Shown one piece after another: positions 46,515-55,318 of a DNA stretch of 64,000 nt. The notes beneath the pieces are model-generated. The model worked only from the letters and a program-made list of their open reading frames with translations. It searched no databases and had not been told where the DNA came from. A program made the position numbers and the translations under genes. This DNA comes from Diaphorobacter sp. HDW4A (GTDB taxonomy: Bacteria > Pseudomonadota > Gammaproteobacteria > Burkholderiales > Burkholderiaceae_C). How positions within the stretch are numbered: the stretch's first letter is position 1; each line of letters starts with the position of its first letter. The stretch covers positions 4,650,001 through 4,714,000 of the forward strand of contig NZ_CP049910.1 in the NCBI RefSeq assembly GCF_011305995.1, written 5' to 3'.

Positions 46515-47398
46515 CAGCTTTCCTTGGCCGGAGATCCGGCGAATTCAGGGGGCAACGCCGCCATCGCCCTGCGGCCGCGATCTCCGAGAAAAAAGTGGTG
46601 AATGAAGGGATGATCGAAATGCACCACCTCGGCTGGAGTGCCGGTGACGATCACGCGCTTTTCGGCCAACACGGCGACCGTGGTCGACAACGCGAACAGC
46701 GAATCCAGATCGTGCGTGACCATGATGACGGTGAGGCCCAGCGTCGCGTGCAGCTCCTTGAGCAGCTCGCAGAATTCGTCCGAGCCGTTCGGGTCGAGCC
46801 CGGCCGTGGGCTCGTCGAGCAGCAACAGCGGCGGGTCCATGATCAGCGCGCGCGCCAGTGCCACACGCTTGATCATGCCGCCCGAAAGATCGGCCGGCAT
46901 GCGCGCGGCGACCTCGGGCTTGAGGCCAGCCATCTGCAGCTTGACCAGCGCGGCGTCGTGGATCACATCCGGCGGCAGCGTGCCCTGCTCCTTCAGTGCA
47001 AAGCCGATGTTGTCGAGCACGTTGAATGCCGAGAACAGCGCGCCGTGCTGAAACAACATGCCGACGCGGCTCGTTGCGCCCTCGCTCGTGAGATCGCTCG
47101 CTGGATGACCAAGCACGGTGACCGTGCCCGATGTCGGTTGCGTCAGCCCGAGGATGTGGCGCAGCAACACCGTCTTGCCCGTGCCAGAACCGCCCACGAG
47201 CGAGACGATTTCGCCCTTGCGCACCGTGAGGTTCAGGTCCTTGTGCACGGTGAAAGCGTCCGCGCCTTCGCCGAACACGGTCGAGAGATTTTGGATCTCC
47301 ACCACCACCGGCGCGTCGAGCGGCGGCGGCGCGGGCGCATGCGAGAGCGCCGTCGGCGCCGAGCCTGCGTTCATGTATTGCTTGGTCGATGCGTTCAT
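46514..47398 (-). CDS. ABC transporter ATP-binding protein (MlaF-like)
   Basis: This ATPase of 294 residues has Walker A GGSGTGKT, the signature DLSGGM and Walker B LLLLDEPTAGLDP; the H-loop His is in MVTHDLDSL. An N-terminal leader of about 30 residues, rich in Ala and Pro, precedes the ABC domain. It energises lipid transport with the MlaE-like permease encoded 3 bp upstream. The C-terminal part resembles MlaF, ending with a region near HHFFLGDRGRRAM. Confidence 0.92.
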   Translation of the reverse strand: MNASTKQYMNAGSAPTALSHAPAPPPLDAPVVVEIQNLSTVFGEGADAFTVHKDLNLTVRKGEIVSLVGGSGTGKTVLLRHILGLTQPTSGTVTVLGHPASDLTSEGATSRVGMLFQHGALFSAFNVLDNIGFALKEQGTLPPDVIHDAALVKLQMAGLKPEVAARMPADLSGGMIKRVALARALIMDPPLLLLDEPTAGLDPNGSDEFCELLKELHATLGLTVIMVTHDLDSLFALSTTVAVLAEKRVIVTGTPAEVVHFDHPFIHHFFLGDRGRRAMAALPPEFAGSPAKES

Positions 47399-47401
47399 CG
47401 C

Positions 47402-48523
47402 TCAGAACCCCAGATTCTTGAACGCGATGGCGAACAGCGCGTCCACGATGATGACCATGGTGATCGCGCTCACCACCGACGCCGTCGTGCCTTCACCGAG
47501 ACTCTGCGTATTCGGCTCCACCGACAGCCCCCAGTGGCAGCCGATCAACGCGATGAACACGCCGAACACCACCGACTTGGCCATCGCCAGCCAGAGGTTG
47601 GACACGTTCACCGCTGCGGGCAGTGCCTCCACAAAATAGGCGGGAGAAATATTCATCGCCAGATCGGCCGCAAGCATGCCGCCCGCGAGCGCCGCCAGCG
47701 TCGTCCACAGCGCGATCAACGGCATCGCAATGCCGAGCGCCAGCGCCCGCGGCATGACGAGACGAAAGCCGTGCGGAATGCCCATCACGCGCAACGCGTC
47801 GAGCTCTTCAGTCACCCGCATCACGCCGATCTGCGCGGTGATCGCCGAGCCCGAACGTCCGGCCACGAGAATTGCGCCCAGCATTGGTCCAAGCTCGCGG
47901 ATCAGCGAGATGCCGAGAATATTGACGATGAAGGTTTCCGCGCCGAACTGCCGCAGCTGCAGCGACATCAGATAGGCCAGCACCACGCCAATCAGAAACC
48001 CCACGAGCGCCGTGATCGGCAGCGCCGTCGCGCCCATGCGGTACAGATGCGCGGAAATGTCACGCCACGGCCCCTTGCGCGGATTGGCGACAAGGCGGCA
48101 GAGATCGAACACCAACTGTCCAACCAGCGCGACCAGATCCTTGAAATGCACATACGCGCCGAACAGCAGCGCGCCCAGATGGCACATCTGCGCATAGAGC
48201 CACGGCGTGGATTTCGGCGGCTCCTCGACCTTGCTGAAACGCTCAAGCTGCTCAAACACCTCTTGCTGCGCGGGCGTAAGCAGCCACTTGGCAGGCGCCC
48301 GCTTGCCCCAGTGGTTCCAGAGAATCTGCGCGCCCACATGGTCGAGGCGTTCGATGCCTTGCAGATCCCATTCGGCATCGCTGCCCGCGCGCTCAAGCTC
48401 CGCATCCAACCGCTTCCAGACCAGCCGGTCGGCAAAGGCCGCAGACACCCATTCCCCTTGCGCCTTCACGCTGGAGCGGTTGCCGGAATCGGCCAGTATC
48501 GACGGCGGGTTGGTAATCTGCAT
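47402..48523 (-). CDS. MlaE-like permease with fused STAS (MlaB-like) domain
   Basis: This protein of 373 residues has an N-terminal soluble domain with the STAS pattern (WDLQGIERLDHVGAQIL), which in E. coli is the separate MlaB, and a C-terminal MlaE permease domain of about five helices (GALLFGAYVHFKDL, LVAGRSGSAITAQIGVMRVTEELDAL, NLGF at the end). The permease moves lipids between the inner membrane and MCE protein. It is first in the mlaE-mlaF-mlaD-pqiC operon. No MlaC or MlaA gene is in the window. Start 48523 fits MQITNPP. Confidence 0.9.
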   Translation of the reverse strand: MQITNPPSILADSGNRSSVKAQGEWVSAAFADRLVWKRLDAELERAGSDAEWDLQGIERLDHVGAQILWNHWGKRAPAKWLLTPAQQEVFEQLERFSKVEEPPKSTPWLYAQMCHLGALLFGAYVHFKDLVALVGQLVFDLCRLVANPRKGPWRDISAHLYRMGATALPITALVGFLIGVVLAYLMSLQLRQFGAETFIVNILGISLIRELGPMLGAILVAGRSGSAITAQIGVMRVTEELDALRVMGIPHGFRLVMPRALALGIAMPLIALWTTLAALAGGMLAADLAMNISPAYFVEALPAAVNVSNLWLAMAKSVVFGVFIALIGCHWGLSVEPNTQSLGEGTTASVVSAITMVIIVDALFAIAFKNLGF

Positions 48524-48693
48524 GGCAATGTATTGGCGGCCAGGTCCGACGGACCATGGCTCAAGGGAAACCTCTGCACGAAAGGTGGTGATTTTGCACT
48601 CTTGGCAGCCGGAGGGTTGCAAGCGCAGCAAAACCCGGCCAGACAGCAGGCCCAGCCCACACCCATCGAGCGAACACCCATCTCATCATTCCA

Positions 48694-48722
48694 CAAAAAG
48701 AAAAGGCGCTCGCGCGCCTTTG
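48694..48722 (-). terminator. Rho-independent terminator after the aminotransferase gene
   Basis: The stem AAGGCGC/GCGCCTT (48703-48709 and 48714-48720) is followed on the minus strand by TTCTTTTTG. It lies 45 nt after the aminotransferase stop. Confidence 0.8.
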
Positions 48723-48766
48723 CTCCCGAATACTGTCGGACAAGTGCTTGTAAGAACTGCCCGAAA

Positions 48767-50029
48767 CTATGCCACACGCAGCTTTGCCGCCCCCTCAGCT
48801 GAAGGTAAAGATTGCGACGCATCGGCAGCGAAATGCCCCATGATCGCCTCGACGCCGCTGCCTGCCAACTTCACGCCCGCGAGCTTGAGCCCCATTTCCA
48901 CACCGGCGACCATGGCAACCAGCGTGAGATCGTTGCTGTCGCCCAGATGCCCCAGCCGGAACATACGCCCGCGCAGCTTGCCCAGCCCCTGACCCAGCGA
49001 CAAGTCGAAGCGGTCGTAGATCAGCTTGCGCACCGCGTCCGCATCCACGCCCTCGGGCAGGATCACGCCGGTCAGCACCGGCGAATAGACAGCCGCATCG
49101 GCGCACTGGATCGGCAGCCCCCAGGCATTCACCGCCGCACGCACGCCCGCCGCCCAGCGTTGGTGGCGCGCAAACACCACATCCATGCCCTGGCCGAGGA
49201 TCATGTCCAGCGCCTCCGACAGGCCGTACAGCAGATTCGTGTTCGGCGTGTAGGGCCAGTAGCCGCCCTTGTTGACCTCGATGATCTCGTCCCACGCCCA
49301 GAATGCCTTGGGCAGCTTGGCCGACTTGGACACCTCAACAGCCTTCTGCGACACCGCGTTGAAGCTGATGCCCGGCGGCAGCATCAACCCTTTCTGCGAG
49401 CCCGACACCGTCACGTCGATGCCCCAGGCGTCGTGCTCCAGATTCGCGCAGGCAAGGCCCGAGATCGAATCCACCATCAGCAGCGCAGGATGGCCCGCCG
49501 CGTCGATGGCCTTGCGCACCGCGAGAATGTCCGAGGTCACGCCCGTCGAGGTCTCGTTGTGCACTACGCACACCGCCTTGATCCTGCGCTCCGTGTCCTT
49601 GTGCAGACGCGCCTCGATCAGGTCGGCCTGCACGCCGCGCCGCCAACCCGGCGCGTTCGGCAGATGCTTGTCGACGCCTTCATACGCGAGCACCTCGGGC
49701 TTCAACCCGAGCCGCGTCGCCATCTTGATCCAGAGCGACGCGAAATGCCCCGTCTCGTACATCAGCACCTCGTCGCCCGGGCTCATCACGTTGGCAAGAG
49801 CGGCTTCCCACGCACCCGTGCCCGAGGCCGGATAGATCACCACCGGCTGCTTGGTCTTGAAGATTTTGCCGATGTCACCCAGCACCTTCTTGCCCAAAGC
49901 GCCGAACTCCGGACCACGATGATCAATCGTCGGCAGGCTCATCGCCCTCAAAATGCGATCAGGCACGGGACTGGGTCCCGGAATTTGCAGAAAATGGCGG
50001 CCAGTAGGGTGAAAATCGAGTTGCAGCAT
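48767..50029 (-). CDS. Class V PLP-dependent aminotransferase (serine/alanine-glyoxylate type)
   Basis: This protein of 420 residues is of the alanine/serine-glyoxylate aminotransferase group. The start FLQIPGPSPVPDRILRAMSL and DHRGPEFGAL are typical. The PLP-binding Lys is in SGSQKGLMLPPG, with the upstream Asp of DSISGLA. Such enzymes make glycine from glyoxylate, using serine or alanine as donor. It is divergent from the GntR gene, and the shared operator suggests it works with the Tct uptake system and the YdiJ-like dehydrogenase. The exact substrate is unknown. Confidence 0.9.
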   Translation of the reverse strand: MLQLDFHPTGRHFLQIPGPSPVPDRILRAMSLPTIDHRGPEFGALGKKVLGDIGKIFKTKQPVVIYPASGTGAWEAALANVMSPGDEVLMYETGHFASLWIKMATRLGLKPEVLAYEGVDKHLPNAPGWRRGVQADLIEARLHKDTERRIKAVCVVHNETSTGVTSDILAVRKAIDAAGHPALLMVDSISGLACANLEHDAWGIDVTVSGSQKGLMLPPGISFNAVSQKAVEVSKSAKLPKAFWAWDEIIEVNKGGYWPYTPNTNLLYGLSEALDMILGQGMDVVFARHQRWAAGVRAAVNAWGLPIQCADAAVYSPVLTGVILPEGVDADAVRKLIYDRFDLSLGQGLGKLRGRMFRLGHLGDSNDLTLVAMVAGVEMGLKLAGVKLAGSGVEAIMGHFAADASQSLPSAEGAAKLRVA

Positions 50030-50050
50030 GTCGTCTTCCTTTCAGGCTAC

Positions 50051-50066
50051 ATTTTGAATGCAAAAT
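50051..50066. promoter_or_regulatory. GntR operator, copy 1
   Basis: ATTTTGAATGCAAAAT is an inverted repeat, ATTTTG-N4-CAAAAT, in the gap between the aminotransferase and gntR. Its central 14 bp reappear exactly, as reverse complement, before tctC. Confidence 0.75.
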
Positions 50067-50131
50067 ACAAAAACTGATGATCGTTAACCCTAGTCATTAG
50101 CATACGAAGCGTCAAAATTGAATTCATTTCC

Positions 50132-50878
50132 ATGAACAACGCCAAACCGACGATCCTCTCCGCCAGCAAGACCATGGACAACATCCCGCGCATGGCGCTT
50201 CACGAACAGGTCGCCGACCGCCTGCGCCACATGCTGGTCGAAGGCGTGATCGAGCCCGGCGCCAAGCTCAACGAACGCGAGATCTGCGAGGTGCTCAACG
50301 TCTCACGCACCCCGCTGCGCGAGGCCATCAAGCTCCTCGCGGCCGAGGGTCTGGTGGAGCTGCTGCCCAATCGCGGCGCGGTCGCCGCGCGGCTCGACGA
50401 GAGCGACATCATCAGCACGTTCGAAGTACTGGCCACGCTCGAAGGCATGTCCGGCGAGCTCGCCGCCGAACGCATCACCGAAGACGAGCTCTCGGAAATC
50501 CAGGCCATGCACTACGAAATGATGGCCTGCTTCGCCCGCAAGAACCTCGCCGGTTACTACGACCTCAACGCCCGCATCCACGCCGCCATCAACGCCGCCG
50601 CCAAGAACCCGGTGCTCTCACAGATCTACCGCAGCGTAAACACGCGGGCCCATCCCGTGCGGTTTCATACCAATCATGATGAGAGCAAGTGGAAGCTCGC
50701 GGCGGCTGAACACTCCGAAATGCTGGAAGCGTTGGCTGCGCGTGATGGGGCGAAGCTCAAGCGGATTCTGGTGGGGCATTTGGAGAACAAGAGGGATGCG
50801 GTGCTATCACAATTGAGGAAAAGTAGTGCTTCCACGAGCACCTCAACAGCCGCCAAAGCGAAACGTAAATCTGTTTGA
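50132..50878 (+). CDS. GntR-family regulator, FCD (FadR) type
   Basis: This regulator of 248 residues has an N-terminal winged HTH (LHEQVADRLRHMLVEGVIEPGAKLNEREICEVLNVSRTPLREAIKLL) and a C-terminal helical FCD ligand domain (ITEDELSEIQAMHYEMM to NHDESKWKLAAAEH). FCD members bind small carboxylic acids and usually act as repressors. A perfect 14-bp motif at its own promoter and at tctC, and a close copy before the YdiJ-like gene, point to the regulon. The Ser/Thr/Lys-rich C-terminal tail is additional. Confidence 0.92.
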   Translation: MNNAKPTILSASKTMDNIPRMALHEQVADRLRHMLVEGVIEPGAKLNEREICEVLNVSRTPLREAIKLLAAEGLVELLPNRGAVAARLDESDIISTFEVLATLEGMSGELAAERITEDELSEIQAMHYEMMACFARKNLAGYYDLNARIHAAINAAAKNPVLSQIYRSVNTRAHPVRFHTNHDESKWKLAAAEHSEMLEALAARDGAKLKRILVGHLENKRDAVLSQLRKSSASTSTSTAAKAKRKSV

Positions 50879-50910
50879 TGCGAACACCCGCGACAAAAAA
50901 TGAAAGAAAT

Positions 50911-51864
50911 ATGGGCAAGCAAATACGCATATACCTCGCCGATGGCACGTCAACAGGTGTCCGTCATGCTGAAATCACAAATTGGTCAGGACAAGCGTTG
51001 GCTTGTCCACGCAACCGATTTTCCGAACTCAAGGATTGGGGCGAAATTAAACGTCCTGGCGTCTATCTGCTTTTTGGTATTGATGAGGAAACAGGGGAAG
51101 ACGCCGTATACATAGGAGAGTCAGAGGTCGTTATAGATCGCCTCAAGAACCACCTCACGTCCAAGGAATTTTGGTCAGAGCTCATTGCCTTTACAAGCAA
51201 GGACGATCACCTGACCAAGTCACATGTGAAGTATTTGGAATGTAGATTGGTTCAGTTGACAACCTTGGCTGGTAGATATCGAATCACCAACGGCAACCTG
51301 CCACCGCTACCCTCCCTACCCCGTGCAGACAAAGATGCTATGGAAGAATTTCTTGCATCCATCAGGTCACTCATTGGAGTCTTGGGGCATAAGGTTTTAG
51401 ACCCTCTTGTCAAACCAGCAAACCCTAGTCTTACAAGCGCTTTAACCGAACAAACTCAAGCTTCTTCCGCCATCCAAGCGTCCGAAGATTCGGGAAAGGA
51501 ATTGCCAGTAATTTTCGAGTTGCGTATCTCCGGACGCACTATCGCTGAGGCGGAAAAAACAGATGAGGGATTTGTCGTTCGTGCTGGAGCGAATGTGGCC
51601 GAAAAGATGCGTGAGAGTCTTAGTGGAGGATACAGGGCTCTGCGCGAAAAGCTAAAGAGTTCCGGTGCCATCGCACATCAAAATGGACAACTCAAACTAC
51701 TGAAAGACCATCTATTTACCAGTCCGTCACAAGCCGCAGCGATTCTGGTTGGTTACGCCATAAATGGTCGAGATTGCTGGAAAACATCGTCTGGTATCAG
51801 TCTTGGCGCATACGAGCAAAAGATTGCCGATAAACTGATAAACGAACTTCTAGATAAAGTTTGA
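50911..51864 (+). CDS. GIY-YIG nuclease family protein with C-terminal DUF4357
   Basis: This protein of 317 residues has a GIY-YIG-like module at about 45-115: GVYLLFG then VYIGES and a conserved Arg/Lys-rich helix with LKNHL. The C-terminal part (TSPSQAAAILVGYAINGRDCWKT) matches DUF4357. Such pairs occur in restriction or defence settings, but the role is unproven. Base composition is lower in GC (about 48% in two lines I counted) than the flanking genes (about 65%), indicating recent transfer. It starts 32 bp after gntR and ends 9 bp before convergent tctA. Confidence 0.82.
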   Translation: MGKQIRIYLADGTSTGVRHAEITNWSGQALACPRNRFSELKDWGEIKRPGVYLLFGIDEETGEDAVYIGESEVVIDRLKNHLTSKEFWSELIAFTSKDDHLTKSHVKYLECRLVQLTTLAGRYRITNGNLPPLPSLPRADKDAMEEFLASIRSLIGVLGHKVLDPLVKPANPSLTSALTEQTQASSAIQASEDSGKELPVIFELRISGRTIAEAEKTDEGFVVRAGANVAEKMRESLSGGYRALREKLKSSGAIAHQNGQLKLLKDHLFTSPSQAAAILVGYAINGRDCWKTSSGISLGAYEQKIADKLINELLDKV

Positions 51865-51873
51865 CGTTCGTCT

Positions 51874-53403
51874 TCAAGTCATGTCCACGGCAGGCACGGC
51901 TTTCTTTTTCTGCCCCTTTACCTTCGCCATCATCACCCCAATCACCGGCCAGAACAGCAGAATCAAAGCCAGCGTGATGATCGTCCCCGACAGCCCGTTG
52001 TGCCAGAACACGCCAACGTTCCCGTTGCTGCCGAGCATGCTCTGTCGGAAGGCGTCTTCCATGCGGTCGCCGAGCACGATGGCGAGCACCATGGGGGCGA
52101 GCGGGTAGTCGAGTTTCTTGAACACATAGCCGACCACGCCGAACAGCAGCATCATCCAGATGTCGGAGGCCGATCCGTTCACGGTGAATGCACCGATCGC
52201 GCAGACCATCAGAATCATCGGTGCGACGATGGAAAACGGGATGCGCAAAATCGCGGCAAACAGCGGCACGGTGGAGAGCACGATGATCAGCCCCGCGAGG
52301 TTGCCCATGTACATGCTGGCGATCAGGCCCCATACGAAATCTTTTTGCTCAGTGAACAGCAGTGGGCCGGGCTGCAGGCCCCAAATCATCAAACCGCCCA
52401 GCAGCACTGCTGCCGTGGCGGAGCCCGGAATGCCGAGCGCGAGCATGGGCAGCAGCGCCGCCGTGCCAGCGGCATGCGCGGCAGTTTCGGGCGCGAGCAC
52501 GCCTTCGGCCTCGCCCTTGCCGAAGTTGTCGCCCTTGCGCGAGAACTTCTTTGCCAAGCCATAGCCCATGAAGCTCGCAGCCACCGCGCCGCCCGGCGTC
52601 ACACCCATCCAGCAGCCCACAGCGGACGAACGCAGCATGGTGAGCCAGTAGCGCGGCAGGCTCGCCCAGGTCTTTAACACCACCTTAAGATCGATCTGCG
52701 CTTTTTTTCCTTTGAAGGCGAGTCCTTCCTCGATGGTGATAAGTATTTCGCTGATGCCGAAAAGACCGATCACCACCACGAGAAAATCAAAGCCGCGCAG
52801 CAGTTCACTGGAACCAAACGTCATGCGCAACTCGCCGGAAATCGTATCCATGCCGACAGCGGCGAGCAGCAAACCTACGCCCATTGCGGCAACGATCTTG
52901 GCCTTGGATTCCTTGCCCATGCCGATGAAGCTGCAGAACGTGAGAAAGAACACGGCGAAGAATTCTGGCGGGCCAAATTCGAGTGCGAATGAGGCGACGA
53001 GCGGTGCGAGAAAGGTGATCAGTAACACGCCCGAAATCGCGCCGATGAACGAACCGGTAAACGCCAGCGTGAGCGCCTCCCCCGCTTTGCCCTGCTGGGC
53101 CATCGGGTAGCCGTCGAAGGTGGTAGCGACGGACCAGGCCTCGCCCGGAATGTTGAACAGCACCGAGGTGATCGCACCGCCGAACAGCGCACCCCAGTAG
53201 ATGCAACTCAGCAGGATGATGGCCGAGGTGGGGCTCATGCCAAAGGTGAGCGGCAGCAGGATGGCGACGCCGTTCGGGCCACCGAGGCCGGGGAGCACGC
53301 CGACGACGATGCCAAGCAAGATGCCGACCAGCATCAGCCCCATGTTGTTCCATGACAGCACGACGCTGAAGCCGTTCATCAGAGCGCCAAAGTCTTCCAT
53401 CAT
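51874..53403 (-). CDS. tctA: Tripartite tricarboxylate transporter, TctA permease
   Basis: This is the large membrane permease of the TTT family, 509 residues and about 11-12 helices. Signature stretches are GVLPGLGGPNGVAILLPLTFGM, GALFGGAITSVLFNIPGEAWS and LALGIPGSATAAVLLGGLMI. It imports a carboxylate with TctB and the periplasmic binding protein TctC. GGAG precedes two successive ATGs; the second (53400) is also possible. A hairpin at 53420-53437 separates it from tctB. Confidence 0.94.
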   Translation of the reverse strand: MMEDFGALMNGFSVVLSWNNMGLMLVGILLGIVVGVLPGLGGPNGVAILLPLTFGMSPTSAIILLSCIYWGALFGGAITSVLFNIPGEAWSVATTFDGYPMAQQGKAGEALTLAFTGSFIGAISGVLLITFLAPLVASFALEFGPPEFFAVFFLTFCSFIGMGKESKAKIVAAMGVGLLLAAVGMDTISGELRMTFGSSELLRGFDFLVVVIGLFGISEILITIEEGLAFKGKKAQIDLKVVLKTWASLPRYWLTMLRSSAVGCWMGVTPGGAVAASFMGYGLAKKFSRKGDNFGKGEAEGVLAPETAAHAAGTAALLPMLALGIPGSATAAVLLGGLMIWGLQPGPLLFTEQKDFVWGLIASMYMGNLAGLIIVLSTVPLFAAILRIPFSIVAPMILMVCAIGAFTVNGSASDIWMMLLFGVVGYVFKKLDYPLAPMVLAIVLGDRMEDAFRQSMLGSNGNVGVFWHNGLSGTIITLALILLFWPVIGVMMAKVKGQKKKAVPAVDMT

Positions 53404-53419
53404 CTGACTCCAACTTTTA

Positions 53420-53437
53420 CGAAGCCTTCCGGCTTCG
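53420..53437 (-). promoter_or_regulatory. Intercistronic hairpin between tctB and tctA
   Basis: CGAAGCC-TTCC-GGCTTCG is a perfect 7-bp stem with a four-base loop just upstream of the tctA ribosome binding site. It may stabilise upstream mRNA or lower tctA expression. Confidence 0.5.
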
Positions 53438-53554
53438 ATTGGTTATTTGTTTTGAGGCGGCGATCTTGCCGTTGTGGTGCTGAGTTCACACCGCCGTTAC
53501 CCCGGCATGATCCGCATGCCCCACGTGCGCTTGTCCGTGGATACTTTTGCTCTC

Positions 53555-54073
53555 TCAGTAGCCCAGCCACGCTTCCAGTGGTCCCTTTGGCAACGGCACC
53601 TTGAACTGGATTTCAAACACCACGAACACGATCACGTTGGTGAGCACGCCGAGCGCAATCGATTTCCACCATGCGTATCCGCCTGCGAAGCGCATGAAGG
53701 CGGCGATGAACAGTGCGGAGGCGACATAGATGCCGAGCGTGCCGATCAAGGCGATGTAGATGGTGAGCGGCACCAGCACCTGAGACACGCTCTTGAGCTG
53801 CGACCAAGTGGCGAACAGTTCGTCGCCCTTGTGCCGGAACGCCTGCCACGCCGCGCACAATGCAGCGATGGCGACGGCGATGCCGATGCGCAGGGGGAAG
53901 TAACCCGCCTGCGGGCCGGTGGATTCGTCCCAGCCTGCGCCTATGCGCTGGTTGTCCCAGATGACCAGTGCGGCGAGTGCGAACAGGATGAACGCCACAG
54001 CCCATTCGACCGAGCGCCTGCTGATGCCGCGCTCAGCGCCGTGGTCGTCAATCGTTTGGCTTGAATCGGACAT
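53555..54073 (-). CDS. tctB: Tripartite tricarboxylate transporter, TctB
   Basis: This small membrane subunit of 172 residues with four helices (first near 27-47, EWAVAFILFALAALVIWDNQ) has the usual PLRIGIAVAIAALCAAWQAF segment. TctB pairs with TctA. It starts 23 nt after tctC and is followed by a 151-bp gap that contains only a hairpin. Confidence 0.9.
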   Translation of the reverse strand: MSDSSQTIDDHGAERGISRRSVEWAVAFILFALAALVIWDNQRIGAGWDESTGPQAGYFPLRIGIAVAIAALCAAWQAFRHKGDELFATWSQLKSVSQVLVPLTIYIALIGTLGIYVASALFIAAFMRFAGGYAWWKSIALGVLTNVIVFVVFEIQFKVPLPKGPLEAWLGY

Positions 54074-54096
54074 GCTGCGTCAATCTCTTATGTCCG

Positions 54097-55095
54097 TCAC
54101 TTCATGAACCCGGCGGTTTTCATGATTTCTGCATGACGCGCTTCATCCTGCTTAAGAAAGTCGACGAACTTCTGGCCCACCATGAAATCCGGGCGCAGCG
54201 CGTTCTTTTCGAGGTACTCCTTGAACTCAGGCGTCTCCACCACCTTGGTGAGCAGGTCCTGATAGAACTTGGATTGATCGGCGCTCACGCCACCGGGCAG
54301 GAAGAAGCCGCGCAGCATGTTGTAGGTCACATCAAGGCCCTGCTCCTTGCAGGTGGGAATGTCGGCCCAGCTTTGCGCGTCGGTCACTTTGGTGGTGTAG
54401 CTGCTGCGCTTGTCGGAGAACAAGCAGAGCGCGCGTATCTGGCCCGCGCGCCATTGGGCGATGGATTCGCTGGGGTTGTTGGGATTGGAATCGATGTGCT
54501 TGCCCACGAGCTGGGTGCTGGCCTCGCCGCCGCCCTTGTAAGGGATGTAAGTGAACTTGGCGCCGCTCTTGTGCTCGACCTCAGCGGTGATCACCTGGTC
54601 TTCGCGCTTGGAGCTGGTGCCGCCCATCTTGAACTTGCCGGGGTTCTTCTTCACGTCGGCGATGTAGTCGGCCGAGGTCTTGTAGGGCGTGGTGGCGTTC
54701 ACCCACAGCACGAACTCGTCCTGCGCGACCATGCCGACGGGTGTGAGGTCCTTCCAGTTGAACGGCAGACCGGTGGCCATCGGCACGGTGAAGATGCCGG
54801 TCGATGCGACCAATACCTTGTGCGCATCCTTGGCCGCGCCCTTCACATCAAGGATGCCTTCGGCGCCCGATGCGCCCGCCTTGTTCTGGATGACGATGGG
54901 CACCTTCACCAGCTCGTGCTTGGTGATGGCGGCCTGGATCACGCGCGCCATCTGGTCGGACGCGCCGCCCGGCGAGAACGGCACGACGAATTCGATGGCC
55001 TTGGTGGGCGCCCAGTCGGCATGTGCCACCCCGGCGAGGGCCAGCAGAGAGATCGCGGCGGCGGCCACGGCGCGGACGGGTTTGCTTGCGGGCAT
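54097..55095 (-). CDS. tctC: Tripartite tricarboxylate transporter, TctC-type binding protein
   Basis: This periplasmic solute-binding protein of 332 residues (Bug family) has a Sec signal peptide to about residue 26 (GVAHADW). The family motif follows: PTKAIEFVVPFSPGGASDQMAR. It delivers a carboxylate to TctAB; the ligand is unknown. AAGGAG lies 9 nt before the ATG at 55095. It is first in the tctCBA operon, and its upstream region carries the GntR operator. Confidence 0.93.
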   Translation of the reverse strand: MPASKPVRAVAAAAISLLALAGVAHADWAPTKAIEFVVPFSPGGASDQMARVIQAAITKHELVKVPIVIQNKAGASGAEGILDVKGAAKDAHKVLVASTGIFTVPMATGLPFNWKDLTPVGMVAQDEFVLWVNATTPYKTSADYIADVKKNPGKFKMGGTSSKREDQVITAEVEHKSGAKFTYIPYKGGGEASTQLVGKHIDSNPNNPSESIAQWRAGQIRALCLFSDKRSSYTTKVTDAQSWADIPTCKEQGLDVTYNMLRGFFLPGGVSADQSKFYQDLLTKVVETPEFKEYLEKNALRPDFMVGQKFVDFLKQDEARHAEIMKTAGFMK

Positions 55096-55168
55096 GGTGA
55101 GTGTCTCCTTCATCTCTTGAGGGTGAGTGGCTCTGATCGGCCATTGATATTTTTCTCAGTTCCTGCAG

Positions 55169-55182
55169 TTTTGCATTCAAAA
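55169..55182. promoter_or_regulatory. GntR operator, copy 2 (tctC promoter)
   Basis: TTTTGCATTCAAAA is the exact reverse complement of the core of copy 1, 73 nt upstream of the tctC start. Confidence 0.75.
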
Positions 55183-55234
55183 GACAAACATGAATCATGG
55201 ATTTCCCTGAAACATATGGGAAATCCGTGACAAA

Positions 55235-55248
55235 TAATGAATGCAAAA
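55235..55248. promoter_or_regulatory. GntR operator, copy 3 (YdiJ-like gene promoter)
   Basis: TAATGAATGCAAAA matches the copy 1 core in 12 of 14 positions, 71 nt upstream of the dehydrogenase start. It is the weakest of the three. Confidence 0.6.
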
Positions 55249-55318
55249 TTGAAAACGTCGCTGACTTTGGCGGGAATGGACAAATCCGTTGCCCTACAGC
55301 GACCACCTGAAAGCCCCC

